This document shows, piece by piece, positions 35,069-43,290 of a stretch of 64,000 nucleotides of DNA. A program made the translations under genes and the position numbers. Within the stretch, counting starts at the first letter, position 1. The number at the start of each line of letters is the position of its first letter. The DNA comes from Acetothermia bacterium 64_32 (GTDB lineage: Bacteria; Bipolaricaulota; Bipolaricaulia; Bipolaricaulales; Bipolaricaulaceae), in contig LGFI01000004.1 in the NCBI GenBank assembly GCA_001508155.1, forward strand, positions 1-64,000, read 5' to 3'. The notes below the pieces were generated by a model. That model was given only the letters and a program-made list of their open reading frames with translations. It was not told the origin of the DNA and made no database searches.

Positions 35069-36163
35069 ATGAGGATCCGGCCGGTTTGGTTTGATTCCTT
35101 GGGAGCAAAGTCGATGTGCGTGCTCGTGCGCACGCCCGATCTTTCTTTGCTCATCGACCCCGGGGCGGCCATCATGCAGCCTGGTTACCCGGCCCCGGAG
35201 GAGCTGAAGGTTTATTACCTCGCCCTGGCCCAGCTGGCACTCGGAAAGGCAGCGGAAGAGGCCACCCACCTTGCCATCACCCACTACCACTACGACCACT
35301 TCCGTCCGGACCTGCCCGAGCTCTACCGGGGGAAGACGCTGTGGCTGAAGGACCCCAACTGCTGGATAAACCGCTCCCAGTGGACCAGGGCACGGGAGTT
35401 CCTAACGTCCTTGGCCGATCTGGAGGGTTGGGATCTCAGCGAGCGCCCCCCCATTCAGGAGGGCTACCCCGACCCGGTGGAGTCCTTGCCCTTGGCCTCC
35501 CGCACGGGGCGGCGGGAGGACCTCCTCAAAAGATGGCGGAGGAGGTTCTTGGGGCTTGTCCGGATGTGGGAAAGGGGGCCATGGGTGGACGAGGGGGCCT
35601 TCCAGGGCCGGGTGGCCTACGCCGACGGACGGGCGTTTCGGGTGGGGGGGACGGTAGTGCGGTTCACTCACCCCCTGTTCCACGGGGTGGAGTACGCAGG
35701 CCCCGGTTGGGTGCTGGCCGTGGTGGTGGAACACTCCGGGAGGAAACTCCTCTACAGCTCGGATCTACAGGGGCCGACGATCGAGGACTACGCCGCCTGG
35801 ATCGCCGAAGAAAGGCCGGATGTCCTGATCCTGGACGGCCCGGCCACCTACCTCCTCGGGCCGTTCCAGTCGAGGGCCAACCTGGAGCGGGCCCTGCGGA
35901 ACTGCGCCCGGGCGGTCCGGGGGGCAGGGGCGAGCCTCACCGTGCTCGACCATCACCTGACCCGGGAACCCGGCTTCCGCAGCAAGGCAGGCCAGGCCTT
36001 CTCGGCCGGGGCGGTCACCGGGGCGGAGCTCATGGGCCTTCCCCCCCTCACCGACCGCCTGGCCAGCTGGGGGAAGAAGGAAAAACTTGAAAGGGTCCTC
36101 AAGCTCGCTCGGGCCCGACAGCTGGATCTTGCCATCCTGACCCCACCGGAATACAAGATCTAA
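35069..36163 (+). CDS. UPF0282-type metallo-beta-lactamase-fold protein
   Basis: A 364-residue protein. 'WFDSLGAKSMCVLVRTPDLS' and 'LLIDPGAAIMQPGYPAPEEL' at the start, then 'LAITHYHYDHFRPD' (HxHxDH metal motif with Tyr between) match the UPF0282 family of metallo-hydrolases, best known from archaea. Later 'VVRFTHPLFHGVEYAGPGWV' and 'LLYSSDLQGPTIEDYAAWIA' complete the metal site, and 'ASLTVLDHHLTREPGFR' is the terminal His pair. The reaction is unknown. The 4 bp at its 3' end overlap the convergent ABC-2 permease gene. It may have come from archaea, which only a tree can settle. Confidence 0.82.
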   Translation: MRIRPVWFDSLGAKSMCVLVRTPDLSLLIDPGAAIMQPGYPAPEELKVYYLALAQLALGKAAEEATHLAITHYHYDHFRPDLPELYRGKTLWLKDPNCWINRSQWTRAREFLTSLADLEGWDLSERPPIQEGYPDPVESLPLASRTGRREDLLKRWRRRFLGLVRMWERGPWVDEGAFQGRVAYADGRAFRVGGTVVRFTHPLFHGVEYAGPGWVLAVVVEHSGRKLLYSSDLQGPTIEDYAAWIAEERPDVLILDGPATYLLGPFQSRANLERALRNCARAVRGAGASLTVLDHHLTREPGFRSKAGQAFSAGAVTGAELMGLPPLTDRLASWGKKEKLERVLKLARARQLDLAILTPPEYKI

Positions 36164-37323
36164 ATCCGGAACAAAACCTTCTCGGAGTGGAAAAACCTCA
36201 CCGCCGCCCACAGAAGCAGCCCTGCCACCCCCAGGGAGGAGAGGAGGGCCCATCCGACCTCCCCCAGGGTTAGCCCCCCCATGAGCGCCTGCTTTATGGC
36301 CGCCATGGGCCCGGCGATGGGGACGGCCAGCTTGGCCCCCCCCAGCTCCCCTCCCCCGAAGGTGGTGGAGATGCCCAAAACCACCACCAGCATGGTCACC
36401 GGAAGCAGATACGCACTCGCCTCTTTCTGGGTCCGGGCAAAGCTCCCCACGATGATCACCAGCGCCGACAGGGTCATGGCCAGGGGGACGAGGAGGGCCA
36501 GCACCCAGGCCACCGAGCCCACCGGGAGCCCGCCCAGCCCCACCCCGAACGACTGGATCCCCAAAAGGAGGCCGGCGGCGGAGAGGACGGCGGTAACCAG
36601 CGACACTGCCAATACGGCCATGAACTTGCCTAGCACTATCTCCCGGCGGGACAGCCGCGAGGAAAGCAGGGTGGCCAGGGTCCCCCGCTCCTTCTCCCCA
36701 GCGGTGATCTCCGCCCCCAGCCCCATGGCTCCGGTAAGGATGGAGAGCACCAGAAAGTAGGGAAGCAGTTGGGAGAGGAGCATCCGGGCCAGGGCCTCCT
36801 CTCCCCCCACGTCCACCTCCTCCAGGGTGAACGGGGGGGTCAGCTCCTCCGGGTCCACTCCCATGGCCACCAGGCGCTCCCTGGCCAGCCCCTGAAGGTA
36901 GTCGGCCAGAAAGGCCTTCACTTTTGCCGCCCCGGCCTGGGCCCGCTGGTCCGCGGCATCGTAGTAGAGGGTGACGGCATATCCCAGCTCCCCCCGGGCC
37001 GGCTCCCGGCGCGCCAAGAGCAACACCTCCCCCAGCCCCTCGTCCATGGCTCCTTGCCCCCGCTCGAGGTCCCCAACGGACAGCACGGAGAACCCGGGGG
37101 CCTCCTCCAGGGCCCGGACCAGCTCGTCCGCCCCCTCCGAGACCACCACCAGCCTGGGGGCCAGGGAGCTGAGCTCCTCCTTTTGCCTTTGCACAAAACC
37201 CCCAATCAAGCCGAACAAAAGGGGGTAGAAGACCAGGGGGAAGGCCACGGTCATGAAGACGGTCCGCCGGTCGCGGACCGCCTGAAGGATCTCCTTGCGG
37301 AAGAGCAGCCAAGCCCCCTTCAC
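36160..37323 (-). CDS. ABC-2 permease (NatB/NosY-like)
   Basis: A 387-residue membrane protein. The start 'WLLFRKEILQAVRDRRTVFM' is the typical cytosolic N-terminus of NatB-type Na+ exporters and NosY. A large extracytoplasmic domain of about 150 residues lies between helix 1 and the later helices, then 'AEITAGEKERGTLATLLSSR' followed by 'LSRREIVLGKF' is the EAA-like coupling segment. Five more membrane helices follow. It is the last gene of the serS-ATPase-NosD-like-permease operon and overlaps the NosD-like gene by ATGA. Assignment to Na+ extrusion or to a Nos-type complex is open. Confidence 0.88.
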   Translation of the reverse strand: MKGAWLLFRKEILQAVRDRRTVFMTVAFPLVFYPLLFGLIGGFVQRQKEELSSLAPRLVVVSEGADELVRALEEAPGFSVLSVGDLERGQGAMDEGLGEVLLLARREPARGELGYAVTLYYDAADQRAQAGAAKVKAFLADYLQGLARERLVAMGVDPEELTPPFTLEEVDVGGEEALARMLLSQLLPYFLVLSILTGAMGLGAEITAGEKERGTLATLLSSRLSRREIVLGKFMAVLAVSLVTAVLSAAGLLLGIQSFGVGLGGLPVGSVAWVLALLVPLAMTLSALVIIVGSFARTQKEASAYLLPVTMLVVVLGISTTFGGGELGGAKLAVPIAGPMAAIKQALMGGLTLGEVGWALLSSLGVAGLLLWAAVRFFHSEKVLFRI

Positions 37324-38969
37324 CCGCCTGCCTCCACCTCCACCGAGAAGTGCCAGCGCGCGTACTGGGAAGCGGTCTTATCGTTGTCCTCGTAAACCGT
37401 GAGGTCGAGGTCGTAGGTGCCGGGGGACCAAGGCAGGGTGAGGGAGAGGATCCCCTCTGCGGTGTCGTTTAGGGCGGCGTCCTCCTCCGTGGCCACGATG
37501 CTCAGGGCAAGCTCCATCGCCGGGCCGGAGTAGAGGACCAAGGGGAGGGAGGCCGGTTGGACCTCCCCCTCCTTGCCGTTCAGCCGGTAGCTCAACACCC
37601 AGTCCGGGCCAACCCCGTTGTTCTCCAGGAGCTCTGCCTGGGCCAGGACCACCCGGAAGGCGGCCTCGGGCGCCGGAACGCCGGATTCGGCTGGGGCCTC
37701 GGGCTGTTCCGGCGCCGCTTCCTCAAAAGGGGGCTCCCCCCCCTTCTCGGCCGCCGCCTTGGTGCTGGGGGCCGAATCGTCCTTCCAGATCACCACGGAC
37801 TGGACTGCCTCCCGGTTCCCATAGAGATCTATGGCGTAGTACTCCAGCTTGTGCGGCCCCTCCGGGCCAGGGATGGTGAACGGCTCGGAGTACTGCCGCC
37901 ACTCCCCCTGGTCCACCCGATAGAAGATATTGGCCTGTTCCGATTCGTCCTCGCTCACCAGCTGAACCGGGGTGTGCGAGGTGGCCCATAGCTTGCCGTC
38001 CTCGGCGTAGTAGTGTGGATCGCCCACCAGGATGCGGGTCACAGGCGGCTGGATGTCCAGGTAAACCGTGAGGCTGCGCAGCGGCTCCTTGTTGCCCAGC
38101 CTGTCCACCGAGTAGTACTCCATCTTTATCACTGCCTGCCCGGGAAGCGGGAAGGGCTGCTTGTACTCCTGCCACCCCCCACCGTCGAGCCGGTAGAAGA
38201 TCTTGTCCACCCCCACCCCCACATCCACCGAGGTCAGCCGGACTAGGCTCCCCGGGGCGAGCGCCACCAGGCCCCGTTCCCCCACCACCCCCAGGTCCAG
38301 CGTGCGCAGCGGGGTGGCCTCCGGGGGGAGCTCCACCGGCGGCTGAACCAGGGGATAGGCATCCGGCACCACCTCATACCGGGTGTCACCGATGCCATCC
38401 CCGTCCAAGTCCTGCCCCCGGTAGTCGGACCAGTAGTTCCCCCGGCCCTCGTGGTACCAGAGGTTGCCCTGGCCTTCGTCGCTGGCGGGCAGGCCGCAGG
38501 CGATGACCGAGTTGCCGTACACCAGGTTGCCGTTGGAGTTGCCGGAGATCACAATGCCCTTGTCGCAGTACCCGATGGCGTTCCCCACTATGGTGACCTG
38601 GCTTGCCGAAAGCAGGTGGATGGCCACCTTGCCCCCGTAGACGACGCAGCCCTCTATGCGGCCGTTCCTCACCGCCGAAAGGAGGATGCCCGCGCGCTCC
38701 TGGGGATAGCGGATCGTGCAGTTCCTGATCACGAAATGGGCGGTGGTGTGGTCGATGTAGATGCCGTAGTCGTACCCCAGGGTGTCGATGGTCCAACCTT
38801 CGATGATGTAAGGGTCTTCTTCGGTTCCAGAGCCCGCGACCACCCCGTTTTCCCAGGTGAAGCCCTCGTCCCCGTAGATGTAGATGGGGGCATGGGGGGC
38901 CCAGCTTTGTGCCACCGCCAAGGCAGCCCACAGCCCCAAGGCGAATAAGGCCATGAATCTCCTCACCAT
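37320..38969 (-). CDS. NosD-like right-handed beta-helix protein
   Basis: A 549-residue exported protein (signal residues 1-21, 'RFMALFALGLWAALAVAQS'). Residues about 40-190 are parallel-beta-helix repeats of the NosD/CASH type: 'GIYIDHTTAHFVIRNCTIRY', 'GILLSAVRNGRIEGCVVYGG', 'VAIHLLSASQVTIVGNAIGY', 'GIVISGNSNGNLVYGNSVIA', ending in 'GNYWSDYRGQDLDGDGIGDT', the NosD hallmark. Two OmpL47-type modules follow ('IFYRLDGGGWQEYKQPFPLP' and 'IFYRVDQGEWRQYSEPFTIP'), then a Pro/Glu/Ala linker and a C-terminal beta domain. It lies between an ABC ATPase and an ABC-2 permease with 4-bp overlaps, as in nosDFY. AAAAGGAGG precedes ATG 38969. Confidence 0.88.
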   Translation of the reverse strand: MVRRFMALFALGLWAALAVAQSWAPHAPIYIYGDEGFTWENGVVAGSGTEEDPYIIEGWTIDTLGYDYGIYIDHTTAHFVIRNCTIRYPQERAGILLSAVRNGRIEGCVVYGGKVAIHLLSASQVTIVGNAIGYCDKGIVISGNSNGNLVYGNSVIACGLPASDEGQGNLWYHEGRGNYWSDYRGQDLDGDGIGDTRYEVVPDAYPLVQPPVELPPEATPLRTLDLGVVGERGLVALAPGSLVRLTSVDVGVGVDKIFYRLDGGGWQEYKQPFPLPGQAVIKMEYYSVDRLGNKEPLRSLTVYLDIQPPVTRILVGDPHYYAEDGKLWATSHTPVQLVSEDESEQANIFYRVDQGEWRQYSEPFTIPGPEGPHKLEYYAIDLYGNREAVQSVVIWKDDSAPSTKAAAEKGGEPPFEEAAPEQPEAPAESGVPAPEAAFRVVLAQAELLENNGVGPDWVLSYRLNGKEGEVQPASLPLVLYSGPAMELALSIVATEEDAALNDTAEGILSLTLPWSPGTYDLDLTVYEDNDKTASQYARWHFSVEVEAGG

Positions 38970-39004
38970 ATACCCCTCCTTTTTAAAATCTCCGCCCGAT
39001 GGTA

Positions 39005-39793
39005 TCACGCCTCCCCCGCCCTGCCGGGGACAGGGTTCGCCCCCATAGGGGACAGGCCAGCCCGCCTCAAGGTGCGGAAGAACACCTCCTCGAAGTCCAC
39101 ACCGCCCACTTCCTCCCCGAGCTCTTCCGGGGAGCCCACCGCCACCAGCCTGCCCCGGTGGATGATCCCCAACCGATCGCAGAGGCGTTCGGCCAGGTGA
39201 AGGTCGTGGGTGGAAAGGAGGATGGTATGCCCCTCAGCACGCAGCCTGCGGATGAGTTCCGTCACCGTCCGGGCCACGAACACATCCAGGCTGGCCGTGG
39301 GCTCGTCCAGGATGAGCACGGGGGGATCGTGGATGAGGCACCGGCCCAGGGAGAGCTTCTGCCTCTCCCCGGCGGAAAGGGTCCCCACCCGGCGGTGCTT
39401 GAGCCCCTCCAACCCCAGGACCCGCAGGGTGGCTTCAGCGCGCGCCTCCACCTCCCCGGGGCCGTACCCGAATATCCGCCCGAAGAAAAGGAGCGTCTCC
39501 CACGGGGTGAGCCGCTCATAAAGCCCGGTCTCGGTAGTCAAAAAGCCGATCCTGGCCCGCACCTTTTGGGGGGCCGAAAGGATGTCGTAGCCCATCACCT
39601 CCGCCGTGCCCTCGGTGGGGGAGATCAGGGTGGCCAGCATCCTGAGGGTGGTGGTCTTCCCCGCCCCGTTGGGGCCCAGAAGCCCGAATATCTCCCCTTG
39701 CTCCACTGTGAAGGATACCCCGTCCACCGCCCGCACCTGGCCCCTCCTGCCCCGGAACACCTTGGTCAGACCACGGGCGGAAACCGCTTTCAT
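39005..39793 (-). CDS. ABC transporter ATPase (NatA/NosF-like)
   Basis: A 262-residue ATPase. Walker A 'GPNGAGKTTTLRMLATLI', signature 'TLSAGERQKLSLGRCLIHDP' (LSAGE), Walker B 'VLILDEPTASLDV' and switch 'ILLSTHDLHLAERL' are intact. Close to NatA and NosF. It is encoded immediately after serS (ATGA overlap) and before the NosD-like and permease genes; the three presumably form one membrane machine. Nothing in the sequence gives the cargo. Confidence 0.93.
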   Translation of the reverse strand: MKAVSARGLTKVFRGRRGQVRAVDGVSFTVEQGEIFGLLGPNGAGKTTTLRMLATLISPTEGTAEVMGYDILSAPQKVRARIGFLTTETGLYERLTPWETLLFFGRIFGYGPGEVEARAEATLRVLGLEGLKHRRVGTLSAGERQKLSLGRCLIHDPPVLILDEPTASLDVFVARTVTELIRRLRAEGHTILLSTHDLHLAERLCDRLGIIHRGRLVAVGSPEELGEEVGGVDFEEVFFRTLRRAGLSPMGANPVPGRAGEA

Positions 39794-41061
39794 GAAAGCT
39801 CCCTTTCCCCCAAAAGCTCGGCCAGCCTCTCCGGGAGGACCACCGTCCCGGCCGGGGTCTGGTTCTGCTCCAAGATGGCGGCGAAGAGCCGCGAGGTGGC
39901 CACCCCAGAGCCGTTCAGGGTGTGCACGAACCTGGGCTTGCCCCCACCGGCGGGCCGGAACCGGATGTTCCCCCTCCTTGCCTGATACTCCTCACAGTTG
40001 GAACAGGAGGAGACCTCGTAGTACCTCCCCTGCCCCGGAAGCCATACCTCTATGTCCACGGTCTTGGCCGACTGCTGGGCCAGGTCCTGGCTTGTGAGGA
40101 GCATCACCCGGTAGTGAAGCCCCAGTTCCTGGAGCACCCGCTCGGCATGCCCCACCAGGGCCTCCAGGTCTTGATAGGAGCGCTCAGGGGTGGTGAAGTG
40201 GAAGAGCTCGACCTTGTTGAACTGGTGCAGGCGGATCAGCCCGCGCTGCTCTTCCCCATATGTCCCCGCCTCCCGGCGGAAGCAGGGGGTATAGGCCACG
40301 TAGCGCAAAGGGAGCTCCTCCTCGGCCAGGACCTCATCTCGGTGGAGGTTCACAAGCAGGGACTCGGCGGTCGGGTTGAGGAATAGGTCGTCTTTTTCGC
40401 AGTGGTAAAGCTCGTCTTCGAACTTGGGGAGCTGTCCTGAGACGAGGTAGGATGTGCGGTTGGCCAGGATCGGGGGCAACACCGGGATGTAGCCGTGCTG
40501 CCGTACGTGGAGCTGGAACATCCAACAGACCAGCGCAAGCTCCAGCATCGCGCCCAGTCCGGTGTACATGGGAAACCTGGCCCCGGCCACCTTGGCCGCC
40601 CGCTGGAAGTCCAACAGCCCCAAATCCCTTCCCAGCTCCACATGGTGCTTGGGGGGGAAGTCGAACTTCTGGGGTTCCCCCCAGGCGCGGAGGAGGAGCT
40701 TTTCCTCCTTGGGGCCTGAAGGCACGGAATCGTGCGGGAGGTTGGGCAGCTTAAGGAGCTCGGCCTCGAGCTCCCCCTCCAGCTGGGAGAGCCTGCCCTC
40801 CAGCTCCTTCAGCTCCTCGGAGACCCCCTTGAGGGAGGAGATCAGCTGCTGGGCCTTTCCCTCCTCCCCTTGGGCCCTGAGCAGGGCCACCTTTTGGGAG
40901 CCCTGTTTCCGCTGGCGGCGGAGTTCCTCCACCCTGTGCAAAAGCCCGCGCCGCTCCTCCTCCAGGGAGAGGAGGGTGGAGAGGTCCAAGTCCGGGTCGC
41001 GGCGGCGAAGCCTGGCCAGCACCCCTTCGGGGTCCTCCCGCAGCTTGCGGATATCGAGCAT
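39790..41061 (-). CDS. serS: Seryl-tRNA synthetase
   Basis: A 423-residue class II synthetase. The N-terminal 110 residues are the long antiparallel coiled-coil arm that clasps the tRNA-Ser variable arm. Class II motifs: motif 2 'PLRYVAYTPCFRREAGTYGE' and 'GLIRLHQFNKVELFHFTTPE', and motif 3 'NGSGVATSRLFAAILEQNQT'. 'LNPTAESLLVNLHRDEVLAE' (family TAE motif) binds Ser. ATG 41061 and length agree with bacterial SerRS. It heads the operon containing the NosDFY-like genes, a linkage of uncertain meaning. A cognate tRNA-Ser lies at 14571. Confidence 0.96.
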   Translation of the reverse strand: MLDIRKLREDPEGVLARLRRRDPDLDLSTLLSLEEERRGLLHRVEELRRQRKQGSQKVALLRAQGEEGKAQQLISSLKGVSEELKELEGRLSQLEGELEAELLKLPNLPHDSVPSGPKEEKLLLRAWGEPQKFDFPPKHHVELGRDLGLLDFQRAAKVAGARFPMYTGLGAMLELALVCWMFQLHVRQHGYIPVLPPILANRTSYLVSGQLPKFEDELYHCEKDDLFLNPTAESLLVNLHRDEVLAEEELPLRYVAYTPCFRREAGTYGEEQRGLIRLHQFNKVELFHFTTPERSYQDLEALVGHAERVLQELGLHYRVMLLTSQDLAQQSAKTVDIEVWLPGQGRYYEVSSCSNCEEYQARRGNIRFRPAGGGKPRFVHTLNGSGVATSRLFAAILEQNQTPAGTVVLPERLAELLGERELS

Positions 41062-41097
41062 GCCCCATTTTAGCTTTTCCCAGAGTGTCCCCGCCAG

Positions 41098-41124
41098 TAT
41101 AATGGCCCCGCTGCGGGGTCTTTT
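41098..41124 (+). promoter_or_regulatory. -10 box and hairpin at the phosphodiesterase start
   Basis: TATAAT (41098-41103) is followed by CCCCG-CTG-CGGGG (41107-41119 region) and TTTT directly abutting ATG 41125. No convincing -35 and no ribosome site are seen. The hairpin with T-run right before a start codon may be an attenuator or an internal ribosome-access control. Confidence 0.4.
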
Positions 41125-42432
41125 ATGTTATTAGGCCGAAAAAAACGCGTCTGTGTGGTCAGCTTAGACGGCGTATCCGATGATCTTTTGGAGGGGGCGT
41201 TCCAAGAGGGGAGGCTTTCGCCCCTGGCTGCGGTGTGGAAGCAGGGTGGGGTGGCCCCGCTCAGCTCCAGCATCCCCCCCATCTCCTCAGTGGCCTGGGC
41301 CACCTACGCCACCGGGGTGAACCCAGGGGGGCACGGGATCTATGGGTTCGTGGACCGGGATCCGCGCTCCATGGATCAGTACATCCCCACAGCGCGCGAT
41401 GTGGCGGCCCCCACCCTGTGGGCGCGGCTGGGGGAGGCCGGGCTTAAGCCCACGGTCATAAACCTCCCCCTCACCTACCCGGCCCAGCCCTTCCCCGGGA
41501 CCCTGGTGGCCGGCTTCCCCGCCCCGGAGCTGAGGCACGCCGCCCATCCCCCGGAACTGGCCCACACCCTGATCGACTCCGGCTACCTGGTGGACCCGGA
41601 CCCACGGCTCGCCTCCGACCCCCCAGCCTTCTTCGCGGAGGTGAAGAAAACAATCGCCTGCCGCCGCAGGCTGGCACTAAGGCTGCTTAAGGAGGATTGG
41701 AACCTCTTCCACCTCCACATCATGGCCACCGACCGGCTCAACCACTTCTTCCTCCGGGCTCGCTTGTCAGGAACTCCTTACCATCAGGATTTTTGGAGCG
41801 CTTACGAGGATATAGCGGAATTAGTAGGGGAGGTGGTGGAGGGGTTACCAAAGGGAACCGAGCTTGTGCTCATGTCCGATCACGGTTTTTCCGAGGCGGA
41901 GTGGCAGGTGGACTTGAACCGTTGGCTTTTGGAGAAGGGGCTTCTCCGGCTGGAGGAGGGGGGAGCTGGCCCGCGGCGGGTGGCCCCGGATTCGGTGGCC
42001 TACTCCTTGACCCCAGGACGGGTTTATCTCATGCGCGAGGGGAGGGAGAGGGGGGGGTGGATAACACCCCGGGAGGCCCCTTATAACCTTGAGCGGGTGC
42101 GGGAGGCCCTGCTTGAGGTCCGGACCCCGGATGGTGGGCCGGCGGTAGCGGAGGTCTTTTGGGGGGAGGAGATCTATCGCGGGCCCAGGGCGGCCTTGGG
42201 GCCGGACCTGGTGGCCATCCCCACCCCCTCCGTGGAGCTGCGGGGCGGCTGGGAAGGGAAAGAGCTCGCCCAGCCCGCCCCCCGACAGGGGTGCCACACC
42301 CTGGAAGGGGCCTTCCTCTGGATCAGGGACAGGGAACCCAAACCCGGCAACATCCTGGACGTCCCACCCACCCTGTGGTCGCTTTTGAGGCTGCCCCTGC
42401 CGGGAGATTTCGAGGGAAAGGTGTTGATCTAG
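41125..42432 (+). CDS. Alkaline-phosphatase-superfamily phosphodiesterase / nucleotide pyrophosphatase-like
   Basis: A 435-residue cytosolic hydrolase. Metal-binding motifs are ordered as in type I phosphodiesterases: 'VCVVSLDGVSDDLL' (Asp), 'ISSVAWATYATGVNPGGHGI' with the Thr/Ser nucleophile region, 'LFHLHIMATDRLNHFFLRAR' (Asp, His), 'ELVLMSDHGFSEAEWQV' (Asp-His) and 'GCHTLEGAFLWIRDRE' (last His). Substrates could be nucleotides or phosphoesters; the family is functionally broad. The next gene's ATG directly follows its stop codon. No Shine-Dalgarno is seen before ATG 41125. Confidence 0.83.
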   Translation: MLLGRKKRVCVVSLDGVSDDLLEGAFQEGRLSPLAAVWKQGGVAPLSSSIPPISSVAWATYATGVNPGGHGIYGFVDRDPRSMDQYIPTARDVAAPTLWARLGEAGLKPTVINLPLTYPAQPFPGTLVAGFPAPELRHAAHPPELAHTLIDSGYLVDPDPRLASDPPAFFAEVKKTIACRRRLALRLLKEDWNLFHLHIMATDRLNHFFLRARLSGTPYHQDFWSAYEDIAELVGEVVEGLPKGTELVLMSDHGFSEAEWQVDLNRWLLEKGLLRLEEGGAGPRRVAPDSVAYSLTPGRVYLMREGRERGGWITPREAPYNLERVREALLEVRTPDGGPAVAEVFWGEEIYRGPRAALGPDLVAIPTPSVELRGGWEGKELAQPAPRQGCHTLEGAFLWIRDREPKPGNILDVPPTLWSLLRLPLPGDFEGKVLI

Positions 42433-43278
42433 ATGAAGCTCATAGTCTACTCCAAGGCCCTTTACTCAACCTGGATCTACTACTCCCCGGATCGGATCCT
42501 GTTCGATTGCGGGGAGGGGGCGAGCACGCAGCTTGAGAACAAGGCGTTCGCCATCCGGCACGTCTTCCTCTCCCACGGCCATGCGGACCACATCTCCGGG
42601 CTCATGGGCTTGATCAACATCCGGAACAACGCCATGGGGGATCGGGAAAAGGACCTGAACGTCTTTTTCCCCGCCGGAAGCCACTTCATCTCCGAGCTCA
42701 TCAGCTACTTTGCCCGCACCAACCGCCGCCTCCGCTACCGGCTGGAATGGGTGCCGTTGGGCGCCGGCGACCGCGTGCCCCTCACCTCCGGCAGGACGCC
42801 CCGCTACATCGAGGCCTTCCCCACCGTCCACGCCCAGGGGGAGCCCTCGCTCGGATATAACGTGGTCGAGGTGCGCCGGCGGCTCAGGCCGGAGTACGCG
42901 GACCTTGCCCAGGAGGAGATCGTAAGGCTAGTGCGTGAGGGGAAGAAGGAGGAGATCACCGAGGAGTACCATCAGAAGCTCTTCTCCTACGGGGGCGACT
43001 CGGTCCCCCTGCGCCCGGCCGCCGTGTCCGAGACCGAGGTCCTCTGCCACGAGGCCACCTTCCTCGCCGACGAAGACCGAAAGGAGTACAAGCACGCTAC
43101 CGTCTGGGAGGCCATCGAGGTGGCCAAGGGGGCGGGGGTGAAAAAGGAGCTCATCTGCTTCCACGTCTCAAGCCGCTACCGGAGGGAGCTGCCCAAGGTG
43201 GAGAAGGAGATAGCTGGGCTGGGGCTGCCGTTTCAGGTGACCCTGATCCCACCGGGAGAGGTTGTATATCTGGAGTGA
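42433..43278 (+). CDS. RNase Z-like metallo-beta-lactamase protein
   Basis: A 281-residue hydrolase of the ElaC/RNase Z branch. 'ILFDCGEGASTQLENKAFAI' and 'HVFLSHGHADHISGLMGLIN' (HxHxDH) begin the metal site; 'ETEVLCHEATFLADEDRKEY' carries the bridging Asp/Glu-type ligand region, and 'KHATVWEAIEVAKGAGVKKE' with 'LICFHVSSRY' the final His. A typical RNase Z has a flexible exosite arm between the two halves; here about 30 charged residues ('LRPEYADLAQEEIVRLVREG') could serve. It may process tRNA 3' ends or another phosphodiester. ATG 42433 follows the previous TAG without a gap. Confidence 0.8.
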   Translation: MKLIVYSKALYSTWIYYSPDRILFDCGEGASTQLENKAFAIRHVFLSHGHADHISGLMGLINIRNNAMGDREKDLNVFFPAGSHFISELISYFARTNRRLRYRLEWVPLGAGDRVPLTSGRTPRYIEAFPTVHAQGEPSLGYNVVEVRRRLRPEYADLAQEEIVRLVREGKKEEITEEYHQKLFSYGGDSVPLRPAAVSETEVLCHEATFLADEDRKEYKHATVWEAIEVAKGAGVKKELICFHVSSRYRRELPKVEKEIAGLGLPFQVTLIPPGEVVYLE

Positions 43279-43290
43279 AAGGAGGGCGCT

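Noticed and set aside
39999-40060. Possible zinc cysteine cluster in the seryl-tRNA synthetase C-terminus ('SSCSNCEEYQARR')
   Set aside because: The SCSNCEDFQARR motif is normal in SerRS and is not a separate zinc finger.
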